From positions 1-64,000 of the forward strand of contig NZ_JAJNAL010000009.1 in assembly GCF_022271405.1 (NCBI RefSeq): a stretch of 64,000 nt of DNA, written 5' to 3'. This document shows, piece after piece, positions 1 through 7,695 of the stretch. Numbering within the stretch: the first letter of the stretch is position 1; each line of letters opens with the position of its first letter. A program made the position numbers and the translations under genes. A model generated the notes under the pieces. The model was not told the origin of the DNA and made no database searches. It saw nothing but the letters and a program-made list of their open reading frames with translations. Source of the DNA: Rhodopseudomonas infernalis (GTDB lineage Bacteria > Pseudomonadota > Alphaproteobacteria > Rhizobiales > Xanthobacteraceae).

Positions 1-161
1 CCCCCCCCCCCCCCGCCCCGGGGGGGGGGGGGGGGGCCCCCCCCCCCCCCACGCAGGCACAGTGCTCGGGGACCCCCACCCCCGACCCCTCCCCGCAAGG
101 GGGAGGGGAGCAGGCGCGCTGTCGCGTTTCGAGTGAAGCGGATCCACATGACCCGTTGCGG
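1..161. other. Low-complexity C/G edge and partial GC-rich repeat; no gene
   Basis: The first 50 bases are almost pure homopolymer: a C run with one G, then about 17 G, then about 14 C. The G and C runs could fold on each other. Such a sequence is far outside the composition of the rest of the window and is more likely a contig-edge or sequencing artefact than biology. Positions 71-111 hold one copy of a GC-rich palindrome (arms around CTCCCCGCAAGGGGGAG) that recurs nearly identically at 1985-2026. Nothing coding is visible here. Confidence 0.6.
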
Positions 162-1277
162 TTACAGTCGGTCGAGCCGTTCGATGAAGGTGTATCTCCG
201 GGCGTAGCGTTGGCGAAGATCGGCGATGCGCCGGGCGAAGGCGTCGGTCGTGCCCTTTGCTTCTGCGATCGCCTTCAGATCGCCGAGCAGAAAAATCGTC
301 CTGTCGTAACCGGTGACGTTGCGCTTTTGGATCTCGGTTTCGATCTCCGCCCACACCCGATCGCCGCGCCGCTCGATCTCGTCCAGTCTGGCACGGAGCG
401 CGCGTGAGGCCGCCTTGTCCCGCTGCTTCTGCTCCGCCAATATTTTCTTCGCCTCGGCCTGTTCGCGGGCCTGCCGGATCGCCTCGGCGCGAGCGCGCAG
501 GTCGCCGGCTCTTCGCGCCGCCACGGGCGCCGTCGCGGGCAAGCGCGTCCGGACCAGCCTGCGGAGGTCGTTGACGGCGAGAGCGTCGCCCTCGAATAGT
601 CTGCTCAGAAAGCCGGTCTTCTCCTGATCGGTCAGGGCGGCGATGATCGGTCCGGCCGCCGCGCCCGTCGGGCCCGGCTGCGCGTCGCGCTCGGCTGCGG
701 CCGCGACGAGATCGCCGTCGATCGCGAAGAAATCCGCAAAGGCCTCGAGTGCGGGCGTCAGCGGCCCGAGCCCTGGCAGCGGCTCGGTTTCGTCGGGGGC
801 CACCGCCTCGGCCTCGACGGCCATCAGCCAGACCAGATAAAGCACCCGCAGATCGCCTTCGAGCAAAGCGGTTCGCAGCGGGGCCAGCTCCGCCAGCCAG
901 CGGCTGCTGTCGTCCCAATCATCGTCAAGATCGTCGGCATCAATGCCGATGCTGAGGATCAAATTGTCGCCGTTGGTCCACAGTCGCATAATGTCATGGC
1001 CGCGAAGAAAGGCCTCGACCTGATCCTGCTCGACCAGCCGGCGGGGCAGGCGGATCATCAGGCAGCGCGTGCCCCAGTTCGCCAGATGGAGGTGAAGGTC
1101 GAACCACTGTTCCATCAGCTTGGCGGGGTCGCCTTTGAAATTGCCCCAATGATAGGTGTTGGTGAAGCTCGTATTGGTGATCCGTGCCCGCGTCGACAGC
1201 GCGCGCAGCGCCTTGACGTCGGCCGTGCTCAGCGGGCGGTCGATCGCCTGGAATTCGTAATACTGATATTCGCTCAT
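162..1277 (-). CDS. Conserved-looking hypothetical protein with C-terminal coiled coil
   Basis: This 371-residue protein is not one I recognise by function. The N-terminal half (about 1-190) is a soluble mixed domain rich in Trp, His and acidic residues, including a DDLDDDWDD acidic stretch near residue 117. The region from about 260 to 330 is a long charged helix rich in Ala, Arg, Glu and Lys that should form a coiled coil. There is no signal peptide or membrane segment. It lies 27 bases downstream of another minus-strand gene (1305-1709), so the two may be co-transcribed. The reading frame is open across its whole length, and the start ATG at 1277 is the first plausible one. Confidence 0.6.
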   Translation of the reverse strand: MSEYQYYEFQAIDRPLSTADVKALRALSTRARITNTSFTNTYHWGNFKGDPAKLMEQWFDLHLHLANWGTRCLMIRLPRRLVEQDQVEAFLRGHDIMRLWTNGDNLILSIGIDADDLDDDWDDSSRWLAELAPLRTALLEGDLRVLYLVWLMAVEAEAVAPDETEPLPGLGPLTPALEAFADFFAIDGDLVAAAAERDAQPGPTGAAAGPIIAALTDQEKTGFLSRLFEGDALAVNDLRRLVRTRLPATAPVAARRAGDLRARAEAIRQAREQAEAKKILAEQKQRDKAASRALRARLDEIERRGDRVWAEIETEIQKRNVTGYDRTIFLLGDLKAIAEAKGTTDAFARRIADLRQRYARRYTFIERLDRL

Positions 1278-1304
1278 CGCTCGGTCGTCCGGTCGGCGGT
1301 GCCT

Positions 1305-1709
1305 TCAGTCTGGATGCAGCAGTCCGTCCATCTCGAGCAGGCGCATCGCCTCCTCCAGAGTCACGCCGGCATGCAGTCTCCACCATTTGCCGGTGTGCCG
1401 CATCCAGTAGATATCGAAGCTGTCGGGTCCGATACAATCGAGCCGGGCGAAGGGTGCGTTGAACTCCTCGCCACGATTGTCCTCGTACCCGGAGCGGTAC
1501 CGCTGAAAAAAGCGATATCGTCCGCCGGACCATGCCCCGCCGATATCGACCGGATAGTTGAATTCCGTGGGCGTGATCTTCGGCTGGAAGCGCGGCTTCA
1601 GATAGTCCGCAATGAGGCGTTCGCACGCTTCGATGATGGTTTGCTTCTCCGCCTCGCTCACCGCCCGCCTTGGGCGGCGCGTTTGATCCCAGGATCTGAC
1701 TACGGCCAT
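1305..1709 (-). CDS. Small hypothetical protein, DUF3024-like
   Basis: This 134-residue soluble protein has the pattern of DUF3024 proteins: a basic N-terminal helix, a central RYRFFQRYRSGYED segment, then a C-terminal ARLDCIG...FDIYWMRHTGKWWRL block rich in aromatic residues. The family assignment is from memory of the pattern only, and the family has no defined role. No transmembrane or export signal is seen. It precedes the 162-1277 gene in the same direction by 27 bases. Function cannot be named from the sequence or the neighbours. Confidence 0.45.
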   Translation of the reverse strand: MAVVRSWDQTRRPRRAVSEAEKQTIIEACERLIADYLKPRFQPKITPTEFNYPVDIGGAWSGGRYRFFQRYRSGYEDNRGEEFNAPFARLDCIGPDSFDIYWMRHTGKWWRLHAGVTLEEAMRLLEMDGLLHPD

Positions 1710-2060
1710 GGTTCTGATCCACCAAACGCGGCGCGCAACCGCGCGCAGACACGATGCCGCGAGTATAGCGCAGGACGGCCGTCGTCATCGTGGTCCGCTG
1801 CCGGGTTCGAGCCTTTCCCCAGAGTTCTGCGGCACTTGAGCGGACGCCGGGGAGGGGCTGACGCGCCGCGTTTTCGATCAGGTGGATCACATCGTGCGGC
1901 TCGCCCCGCGCACCGGCGCGCTCCCTCTGCCGCTTGCGGGAGAGGGCTGGGGTGGCGGCGCCCCAGGGAAAGGCTCCCGCTGTGGACCCCCACCCCCGAC
2001 CCCTCTCCGCAAGGGGGAGGGGGGCAGATGCGCCGCATTTTTCGAGACGTCGACCGCCCC
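1710..2060. other. Intergenic region with palindromic repeat
   Basis: This is about 350 bases between the start of the 1305-1709 gene and the end of hmuV. Its second half holds a composite GC-rich palindrome (listed separately). The first half, 1710-1910, has no convincing open frame and should contain the promoter of the leftward hypothetical pair. I see no clear sigma-factor consensus. Confidence 0.4.
1915..2028. repeat. Composite GC-rich palindromic repeat (REP-like)
   Basis: Two facing arms are visible: CTCCCTCTGCCGCTTGCGGG followed by AGAGGGCTGGGGTGG at 1921-1955, and CCCCCACCCCCGACCCCTCT followed by CCGCAAGGGGGAGGGG at 1987-2024. They are imperfect reverse complements of each other, and each arm also carries its own small hairpin around TTGCGG/CCGCAA. 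The right arm recurs at 71-111. Intergenic position between two leftward genes and multi-copy nature fit a REP/BIME-like element. Confidence 0.65.
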
Positions 2061-2849
2061 TTACAGGCTCGCCAGTTCCGGCAGCACGAACGGGTTGCCC
2101 GACGCGTCGGTGCGGATCGCGAGGTCGACGTCGAACACCGTGCCGATCAGCTCCGGCCGCATCACGGCGGCGGGCGGGCCGTCGGCCGCGAGGTGGCCGT
2201 CATGCATCATCACGATGCGATCGGCGAATCGCACCGCGAGATTGAGGTCGTGCAGGATCGCGATCACCGTGGTGCCGTTGCGGGCGCAGCGCCGCGCGGT
2301 CTGGGCCAGATCGAGCTGATGCCGGATATCGAGGCTCGAGGTCGGCTCGTCGAGCAGCAGGATGCCGGGGCCGCGCGCCGCCTCGCTGGTCCAGAGCTGA
2401 ACCAGCACGCGGGCGAAATGCGCGCGCTGCTGTTCGCCGCCGGACAGCGTGGTGATGTCGCGGCTGCGGAAATCGCCGAGCCCGACCTCCTGCAGCGCGG
2501 CCTCGACGGCGTCATTCGCCTGCCGGCCGCCGAGTTCACCGGCGCCCATCCGGACGATTTCGTCCACCGTGAAGGGGAAGCTGACGGCGATGTGCTGCGC
2601 CAGCACGGCGCGGCGTTCGGCGAGTTCGCGCGGCGGATACGACGCCAGTTCGCGCGCGCCGAGCCGGATCGATCCGGCGCTCGGCCGCAAATCGCCCGAC
2701 AACAGCCGCAGCAGCGTCGATTTGCCGGCGCCGTTGGGGCCGACGATGGCGATCAGTTCGCCCTGCGCGATGTTGAGGTCGATGCGATCGACCAGCGTGG
2801 TGCCGCCGGTCGCAAAGCTCGCCGCGATCGCTTGCAGCCGCGCGCTCAC
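2061..2849 (-). CDS. hmuV: Heme ABC transporter ATP-binding protein HmuV
   Basis: This is the ATPase that powers import of heme from the periplasm across the inner membrane, working with permease HmuU and binding protein HmuT. It has Walker A GPNGAGKS at residues 37-44, ABC signature LSGGEQQRA from 135, Walker B ILLLDE at 163-168 and the switch histidine at 200. The 262-residue length is normal for HmuV. The frame stays open far upstream, but the GTG at 2849-2847 overlaps the hmuU stop in a GTGA junction and gives the correct family N-terminus, so that start is preferred. It is the last gene of hemP-hmuTUV. Confidence 0.93.
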   Translation of the reverse strand: MSARLQAIAASFATGGTTLVDRIDLNIAQGELIAIVGPNGAGKSTLLRLLSGDLRPSAGSIRLGARELASYPPRELAERRAVLAQHIAVSFPFTVDEIVRMGAGELGGRQANDAVEAALQEVGLGDFRSRDITTLSGGEQQRAHFARVLVQLWTSEAARGPGILLLDEPTSSLDIRHQLDLAQTARRCARNGTTVIAILHDLNLAVRFADRIVMMHDGHLAADGPPAAVMRPELIGTVFDVDLAIRTDASGNPFVLPELASL

Positions 2850-3925
2850 AGGCCGACCAGCTTGCGCTGCCGCAGCAGCAGCGCGAGAAAGAACGGCGCG
2901 CCGATCGCGGCGGTGAGGATGCCGATCGGCATCTCCGCCGGGGCCACGATGGTGCGCGCGACGGTGTCGGCGGCGACCAGCATGGCGGCGCCGAGGCAGG
3001 CCGAGGCCGGCAGCAGCAGCCGGTGCGACGGGCCGATCAGCAGCCGCAGCAGATGTGGCACCACGATTCCGACGAAGCCGATCACGCCGCAGATCGAGAC
3101 CGCGACGCCGGTCATCGACGACACCAGCACGATCGACAAAAGCTTCAGCCGCTCGACATCGACGCCGGTGTGGTACGCCTCGGACTCGCCCAGGACCAAG
3201 AGATCGAGATGCCGCGCGACCTTGACGAACACCAGCAGGGCGATCAGCAGCACCAGCGCGCTCGACGACGCCTTGGCCCAGCTCGCGCCGCTGAGCGAGC
3301 CCATCATCCAGAAGGTGATATCGCGGAGCTGGCGGTCGTCGGCGAGAAACACCAGCACGCCGATGCCCGCATTGGCGATCGCCGCGATCGCGATGCCGGC
3401 GAGCAGGAACAGCGCGATCGAGGTGCGGCCGGCGCGGCTGGCGATGCGATACAACAATATGGTGGTGGCGAGCGATCCGCCGAACGCGGCGATCGGTAGT
3501 AACTGATCCTGCAGGAAGCGGAGATTCGCTCCGAGCACCTGGTCGAGCAGCACGATCGACACCGCCGCCGCGAGCGCGCCGCCGCTGGCGACGCCGACCA
3601 GCGCCGGATCGGCGAGCGGATTGCGAAACAGCCCCTGCATCAGCGTGCCGGAGGCGGCGAGCAACGCGCCGATGATCGCCGCGGTCACGATGCGCGGCAG
3701 ACGGATCGACCACACCACCATCTGGTCGCGCAGCGCCAGCGGGCCTTGCGCATCGTGCATGAATAGTGCTGCGGGCAGCCGCGACAGCGGAATGCCGGCG
3801 GCGCCGACGGTCAGCGCCGCGCCTGCGGCGACGAGCAGCAGGCCGATCAGCACCGCCAGCGTCGCGCCGGAGCGCGGCCGGAACGACCGCGCGGTGCGCC
3901 TGCGGCCGATCTCCATCACGCTCAT
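2846..3925 (-). CDS. hmuU: Heme ABC transporter permease HmuU
   Basis: Inner-membrane permease of the FecCD/BtuC family, 359 residues. It has about nine or ten hydrophobic segments and the family loop GVASGGALAAAVS in the first half, with a conserved C-terminal part around GFVGIVVPHLLRLLIG. The protein starts with a short basic cytoplasmic tail (MSVMEIGRRRTARSFR). It overlaps hmuT by 4 bases (ATGA at 3925-3922) and hmuV by 4 bases, a tight translational coupling. With HmuT and HmuV it forms the heme importer. Confidence 0.93.
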   Translation of the reverse strand: MSVMEIGRRRTARSFRPRSGATLAVLIGLLLVAAGAALTVGAAGIPLSRLPAALFMHDAQGPLALRDQMVVWSIRLPRIVTAAIIGALLAASGTLMQGLFRNPLADPALVGVASGGALAAAVSIVLLDQVLGANLRFLQDQLLPIAAFGGSLATTILLYRIASRAGRTSIALFLLAGIAIAAIANAGIGVLVFLADDRQLRDITFWMMGSLSGASWAKASSSALVLLIALLVFVKVARHLDLLVLGESEAYHTGVDVERLKLLSIVLVSSMTGVAVSICGVIGFVGIVVPHLLRLLIGPSHRLLLPASACLGAAMLVAADTVARTIVAPAEMPIGILTAAIGAPFFLALLLRQRKLVGL

Positions 3926-4884
3926 GAGCGGCAGTCGGCGCTCGCCGCCTTCGGGCTGAAGCTGCCGGCTTGCGGCGCGAGCTGCGGATACAGCGCCGCC
4001 GCGACGTCGCGCGCCGCAGCGGGCGTGCGCGGCCCGAAGCCGAGCAGATAAAGCCCGTCCATCGCCAGGAAGGCGCGGTTGGCGCCGGCCGGCGTCAACG
4101 CGAAGGCCGGATGCGCATAGAACGCGTCGGCCTCGAACGTGTCGCGGCTGCGCCGGATGGTGAGCACGGCGTCGGGCTTCGCGGCGACGATGGCCTCGTC
4201 GTTGATGGTCTTGTAGCCGTCGTATCCGTCGATCGCGTTGACGCCGCCGGACAGCTCGATGATCTCATTGGCGGCGGTGTTGCGGCCGGCCGCCATTGCC
4301 TGGCCGTTGACCAGCGACATCACGAACATCACGCGAAGCGGCCTGGTGATCTTGGCGCGCAGCAGCCGGAGCTGGTCGAAATCCTGCGCCACAGCGTTGG
4401 CGAGGCACGTCGCGCCGGTGTCGGCCTGCATCGCATGGCCGATCAGCCTGATCTTGTCGAGCAGGCCCTGCTCGGTGAAGGTCTCGGGGATCGACACCAG
4501 CGGAATCTTCGCAGCCTCGATCGCCTGCATGGTCTGCTTCGGGCCGGCGCTGTCCATCGCCAGGATCAGCGTCGGGTTCAGCCCGATCACGCCTTCGGCG
4601 GACAGCTGGCGCAAGTAACCGACGTTGGGTTTATCCTTCACCGCTTCGGGCGGAAACGTGCTGGTGGAATCGAGGCCGGCGATGCGCCGCTCGAAGCCGA
4701 GCGCGACCAGCACTTCGGTGATGGCACCGCCGACCGAGACGATCCGCGACGTGTCGTTGATCATCACGTCGCGGCCGTGCGCGTCGCGCACCACCGGCCC
4801 GCCGCCATGAGCCTGCGACGACAGCCCGATGGCGGTCGCCGTCAGCAGCGCGCACGCCGCGCGAAGGAGGGCCGGGCGCGTCAT
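3922..4884 (-). CDS. hmuT: Periplasmic heme-binding protein HmuT
   Basis: This 320-residue periplasmic-binding protein of the class III (FhuD/BtuF-like) fold delivers heme to HmuUV. An N-terminal signal peptide is clear (residues 1-26, ending near SSQAHG). The motif NVGYLRQLSAEG places a tyrosine at residue 90, matching the heme-ligating tyrosine of the ShuT/PhuT family. The rest follows the family: PTLILAMDSAGP, then a C-terminal AFLAMDGLYLLGFGPRTP segment. It overlaps hemP upstream by 4 bases and hmuU downstream by 4 bases. Confidence 0.93.
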   Translation of the reverse strand: MTRPALLRAACALLTATAIGLSSQAHGGGPVVRDAHGRDVMINDTSRIVSVGGAITEVLVALGFERRIAGLDSTSTFPPEAVKDKPNVGYLRQLSAEGVIGLNPTLILAMDSAGPKQTMQAIEAAKIPLVSIPETFTEQGLLDKIRLIGHAMQADTGATCLANAVAQDFDQLRLLRAKITRPLRVMFVMSLVNGQAMAAGRNTAANEIIELSGGVNAIDGYDGYKTINDEAIVAAKPDAVLTIRRSRDTFEADAFYAHPAFALTPAGANRAFLAMDGLYLLGFGPRTPAAARDVAAALYPQLAPQAGSFSPKAASADCRS

Positions 4885-5099
4885 TTGGTGAGGATCAGCT
4901 TGTTCTGAGACGTCAGGCGCAGCCGGTACTTGTCGTCGCCATGTGCGATCACGATCTCGCGGCCGAGCGAAAACAAGTCGCTGCTCTCGACCTGATTGTC
5001 GATCATCCGAATGGCGCGCGTGGTCGATGGAGTGTGAGCACCGGCTGGCGCCGTGCTGCCGGTATTCGCGCGTTCGATCATGAGGTCGCCGTCGATCAA
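4881..5099 (-). CDS. hemP: HemP/HmuP-family small heme-uptake protein
   Basis: A 72-residue protein whose C-terminal half, LFSLGREIVIAHGDDKYRLRL then TSQNKLILTK, is the typical HemP pattern (strand, His-Gly turn, YxLRxT, KLILTK ending). In Bradyrhizobium the homologue HmuP is a co-activator needed with Irr for expression of the heme receptor gene; that role is family knowledge, not shown here. The first about 30 residues are not conserved-looking, so an internal start at Met 31 is possible. It is the first gene of the leftward hmu operon and overlaps hmuT by 4 bases. Confidence 0.88.
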   Translation of the reverse strand: MIDGDLMIERANTGSTAPAGAHTPSTTRAIRMIDNQVESSDLFSLGREIVIAHGDDKYRLRLTSQNKLILTK

Positions 5100-5389
5100 T
5101 TGAACTATCAGCGGCCGTTATAGGATCATCGCGCGGGAATGTGTCTTACAATCATTTTAAACGCGTGGTGCGTCGCTTGACGGGTGACGGGGGCATCGTC
5201 AAGTTCGCCGCATCGGCGATCCGCCAGGCGGTCGCCATGCTAGTACGGCCAGCCAGCCCCCTGCACCAGCAGCGCCCGCCAGCTCCTCATTGAAGTTGTA
5301 TCGGAATTCAGGATGGTCGTGCCGGCCAGCACCTGCGCTGCGCGCGCGGGCGTCACGCGGCCGCGCGTCATGAAGGCGGAGCGGGGACG
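5100..5389. promoter_or_regulatory. Divergent regulatory region hemP / hutW
   Basis: These 290 bases separate the leftward hemP-hmuTUV operon from the rightward radical-SAM gene. The stretch around 5140-5165 is distinctly AT-rich for this genome and carries the element TTACAATCATTTTAAA, which recurs upstream of the heme receptor gene. The remainder (5170-5380) has no supported gene. An iron-responsive promoter pair is the natural reading, but no experimentally defined box was matched. Confidence 0.5.
5146..5161 (+). promoter_or_regulatory. Shared heme-locus element, copy 1
   Basis: TTACAATCATTTTAAA at 5146-5161 matches TTATAATCACTTTAAT at 7540-7555 in 13 of 16 positions and in the same orientation. 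It lies 47 bases upstream of the hemP start. Both copies sit in AT-rich islands upstream of heme-uptake genes, so a common iron or heme regulator (Irr-type and/or HmuP-dependent) is inferred. Confidence 0.5.
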
Positions 5390-6817
5390 ATGACGCGGAT
5401 GTTGAAGGCTCAGATGGGCGGCCGATCGTCACAGGCCGGGCACGGCCGGGATCCGGCGCACGGCGCCGCGGTGCGCGTCAGTGATTACTTCGTGCGCGTC
5501 GGCTGCGATCCGCTGACCGAGGCGTTCGAGCGGCGTTCGTTCTCGCCGCCATGGCGCGGCAGCCGGCCGATCGATCCCGAGAACGTCGACACCGTGATGC
5601 AGCGCGTGTTCGCGACGCCGCGCGACGAGACCGCGGTGGCGTATCTGCACGTGCCGTTCTGCCAGACGCATTGTCTGTTCTGCGGCTTCTTCCAGAATGT
5701 CTGGCGCCAGGAGGCAGGGCCGGCCTATGTGGATGACCTGCTGGCCGAACTCGCCGCCAAGTCGCAAACCCCGCTGGTGGCGTCGGCGCCGATCGACGCG
5801 GTGTATATCGGCGGCGGCACGCCCTCGGCGCTGGCGGCCGACGATCTAGCGCGGCTGATCGAAGGCCTGCATCGCTATCTGCCGCTGACCAGCGACTGCG
5901 AGATCACGTTGGAGGGCCGCTCGTTCGGCTTCGACCTTGCGAAGGGCGCCAAGGTCGCCGACGCCGGCGTCACGCGGCTGTCGATCGGCGTGCAGACGTT
6001 TTCGACGCAGGTGCGGCGCCGGCTCGGCCGTCGGCTGGCGGGGCCGGAGGTGGCGCTGTTTCTCGCCGAGCTGATGGCGCTCGGCCGCACCGCGGTGGTG
6101 TGCGACCTGATTTACGGGCTGCCGGGCCAGACGCGGAGCGACTGGAGCCGCGATATCGAGACCGTCGATGAGATCGGGCTCGACGGCGTCACGCTTTACG
6201 CACTCAACATCTTTCCCGGCGCGCCGATGGCGATGGCGGTCGAGAAGGGCAAGCTGCCGCCGCCCGCGACGCCGGGCGAGCAGGCGCGCATCTATGCGGA
6301 CGCAGTGGAGCGGCTGACGGCCCTCGGCTGGTTGCAGGTGTCGCAGTCGCATCTGGTTCGGTCGGCGCGCGAGTTCAACCGCTACAACGCGGCGATCAAG
6401 CGCGGCGTCACCTGCCTGCCGTTCGGCGCGGGCGCCGGCGGGCAGGCGCACGGCCATCGCTGGCGCAACGTCATGGATATCGCGCAGCGCCGCCAGATGA
6501 TCGAACAACAGCTGGAGCCGGTCGAGGGGCTGGCGCTGGTGCCGGCTCATCATGCGGCGCACGCGATGATCGCCGCGGGGCTGGAATCCGGGCAGCTCGA
6601 TCTCGCGGCGGTCGAGACCATGCGTCCCGGCTTCCGCGTGGCGGTCGCGCCGCTGCTCGCCAACTGGGCGGCGGCCGGGCTCGGGGACCTCAGCGGCGAC
6701 GGGTTTCGGCCGAGCTGCGCCGGTTCGTTCTGGATCAGCAACCTGACCAGCGGCTTGCTGGCGGGGCTGCAATCGGCCACGCTGTCCGAGGCTGCGCATG
6801 GATGCGGAATCGCCTAG
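5390..6817 (+). CDS. hutW: HutW/ChuW-type radical SAM heme-degrading enzyme
   Basis: A 475-residue radical SAM protein related to the HemW/HemN superfamily. The [4Fe-4S]/SAM motif CQTHCLFC has cysteines at 91, 95 and 98, followed by the glycine-rich AVYIGGGTPSAL segment and the SIGVQTFSTQVRRRLGR block. In E. coli O157 the ChuW relative opens heme without oxygen to a linear tetrapyrrole and releases iron. The position inside a heme-uptake locus, next to a ChuY-like gene, supports the HutW/ChuW branch rather than coproporphyrinogen oxidase or the HemW chaperone. ATG at 5390 follows a GGAG-type ribosome site; nearby Met codons at 5399 and 5414 are alternatives. Confidence 0.85.
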   Translation: MTRMLKAQMGGRSSQAGHGRDPAHGAAVRVSDYFVRVGCDPLTEAFERRSFSPPWRGSRPIDPENVDTVMQRVFATPRDETAVAYLHVPFCQTHCLFCGFFQNVWRQEAGPAYVDDLLAELAAKSQTPLVASAPIDAVYIGGGTPSALAADDLARLIEGLHRYLPLTSDCEITLEGRSFGFDLAKGAKVADAGVTRLSIGVQTFSTQVRRRLGRRLAGPEVALFLAELMALGRTAVVCDLIYGLPGQTRSDWSRDIETVDEIGLDGVTLYALNIFPGAPMAMAVEKGKLPPPATPGEQARIYADAVERLTALGWLQVSQSHLVRSAREFNRYNAAIKRGVTCLPFGAGAGGQAHGHRWRNVMDIAQRRQMIEQQLEPVEGLALVPAHHAAHAMIAAGLESGQLDLAAVETMRPGFRVAVAPLLANWAAAGLGDLSGDGFRPSCAGSFWISNLTSGLLAGLQSATLSEAAHGCGIA

Positions 6818-6853
6818 CGTCGCTGTGTCGTCGATCAGGCTGGGGACGAAGGC

Positions 6854-7516
6854 ATGAAGATCCTAGTGTTTGGCGCGACCGGCCTCACCGGTCGGCATCT
6901 CGTGGCCCAGGCCGCCGCGCGGGGCTGGACCGTCTACGCCGCTGGCCGCGATGCCCAGCGACTGCGTGAGCTGGGCGGGGTCGCCGATTCATCCGTTCTG
7001 GATCTCGGCGATGCGGCAGCGGTCGCCGAGGTGGTCGGCCGGGTGGCGCCGGATCTGATCGTGTCGTCGGTCGGCGGCGCGCTGCCGGACGGGCGGCTGG
7101 TGGACGAAGCCGGCAACGACGCGATCTCGGATGCGGCGGCGGGTTGCGGCGTGCGCCGTCTCGTGCAGGTCTCTTCGCTCGCCTGCGGCGACAGCCGGCC
7201 GTTCGCCTCCGAGCGCATCATTGCGGCGATCGGTCCGGTGCTCGAAGCCAAGACCCGCGCCGAGGATCATCTGCGCGCGCTCGATCTCGACTGGACCATC
7301 ATCCGCCCGGGCGGCCTCACCGACGGCGCGCCGACCGGCTCCGGCGCGCTCTACGCGGATCCGCGGGTCCACGGCCGCATCGCGCGCGCCGACCTCGCCG
7401 AACTGGTGCTCCGCGTCGCTGCGTCGCCGGCGACCGCGCGGCTGATCCTGTCCGCCGTCGACCGCACGACGCTGCCGGCCGAGCCGGCTGACATCCGTGA
7501 ATTCGCCGACGCGTAG
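6854..7516 (+). CDS. NAD(P)-binding reductase, ChuY-like
   Basis: This 220-residue atypical short-chain dehydrogenase/NAD(P)H-binding protein begins with the dinucleotide fold (MKILVFGATGLTG, glycines at 7, 10 and 13). A later DWTIIRPGGLTDGAPTG segment is typical of the NmrA/SDR_a5 type. It starts 36 bases after the radical SAM gene in the same direction. In enteric heme loci the equivalent neighbour ChuY is an NADPH-dependent reductase acting on anaerobilin made by ChuW. I infer the same role here from fold, size and position; direct assignment needs alignment. Confidence 0.72.
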   Translation: MKILVFGATGLTGRHLVAQAAARGWTVYAAGRDAQRLRELGGVADSSVLDLGDAAAVAEVVGRVAPDLIVSSVGGALPDGRLVDEAGNDAISDAAAGCGVRRLVQVSSLACGDSRPFASERIIAAIGPVLEAKTRAEDHLRALDLDWTIIRPGGLTDGAPTGSGALYADPRVHGRIARADLAELVLRVAASPATARLILSAVDRTTLPAEPADIREFADA

Positions 7517-7539
7517 TAAGCGTCCGGGCCGGCGCTTCT

Positions 7540-7555
7540 TTATAATCACTTTAAT
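7540..7555 (+). promoter_or_regulatory. Shared heme-locus element, copy 2
   Basis: TTATAATCACTTTAAT lies in the AT-rich gap before the TonB-dependent receptor, 140 bases upstream of its preferred ATG. It is 13/16 identical to the copy at 5146-5161. It is a candidate binding site for the regulator that controls the whole heme locus. Confidence 0.5.
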
Positions 7556-7695
7556 CGGCGGTCGCGGCGTTGACCGTGTGATTGGGCTTCGTTACCAAAT
7601 TGCAATCCGTTGGCATTGGCCGACGGCGTTCTGCCAGCCAGCTGCCTTCGGGCGAGCCCGCCAGCCGCAATCAACATTATTCGATCGGGGCTGTC

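Noticed and set aside
996-3506. Very long plus-strand open frame (over 800 codons) across hmuV/hmuU
   Set aside because: It is antisense to clear hmuUV genes, is rich in Arg, Ala, Gly and His without family motifs, and arises from third-position GC bias.
5390-6817. Assignment of the radical SAM gene as HemN or HemW
   Set aside because: The placement between hemP-hmuTUV and a ChuY-like gene and receptor favours HutW/ChuW, though phylogeny is still needed.
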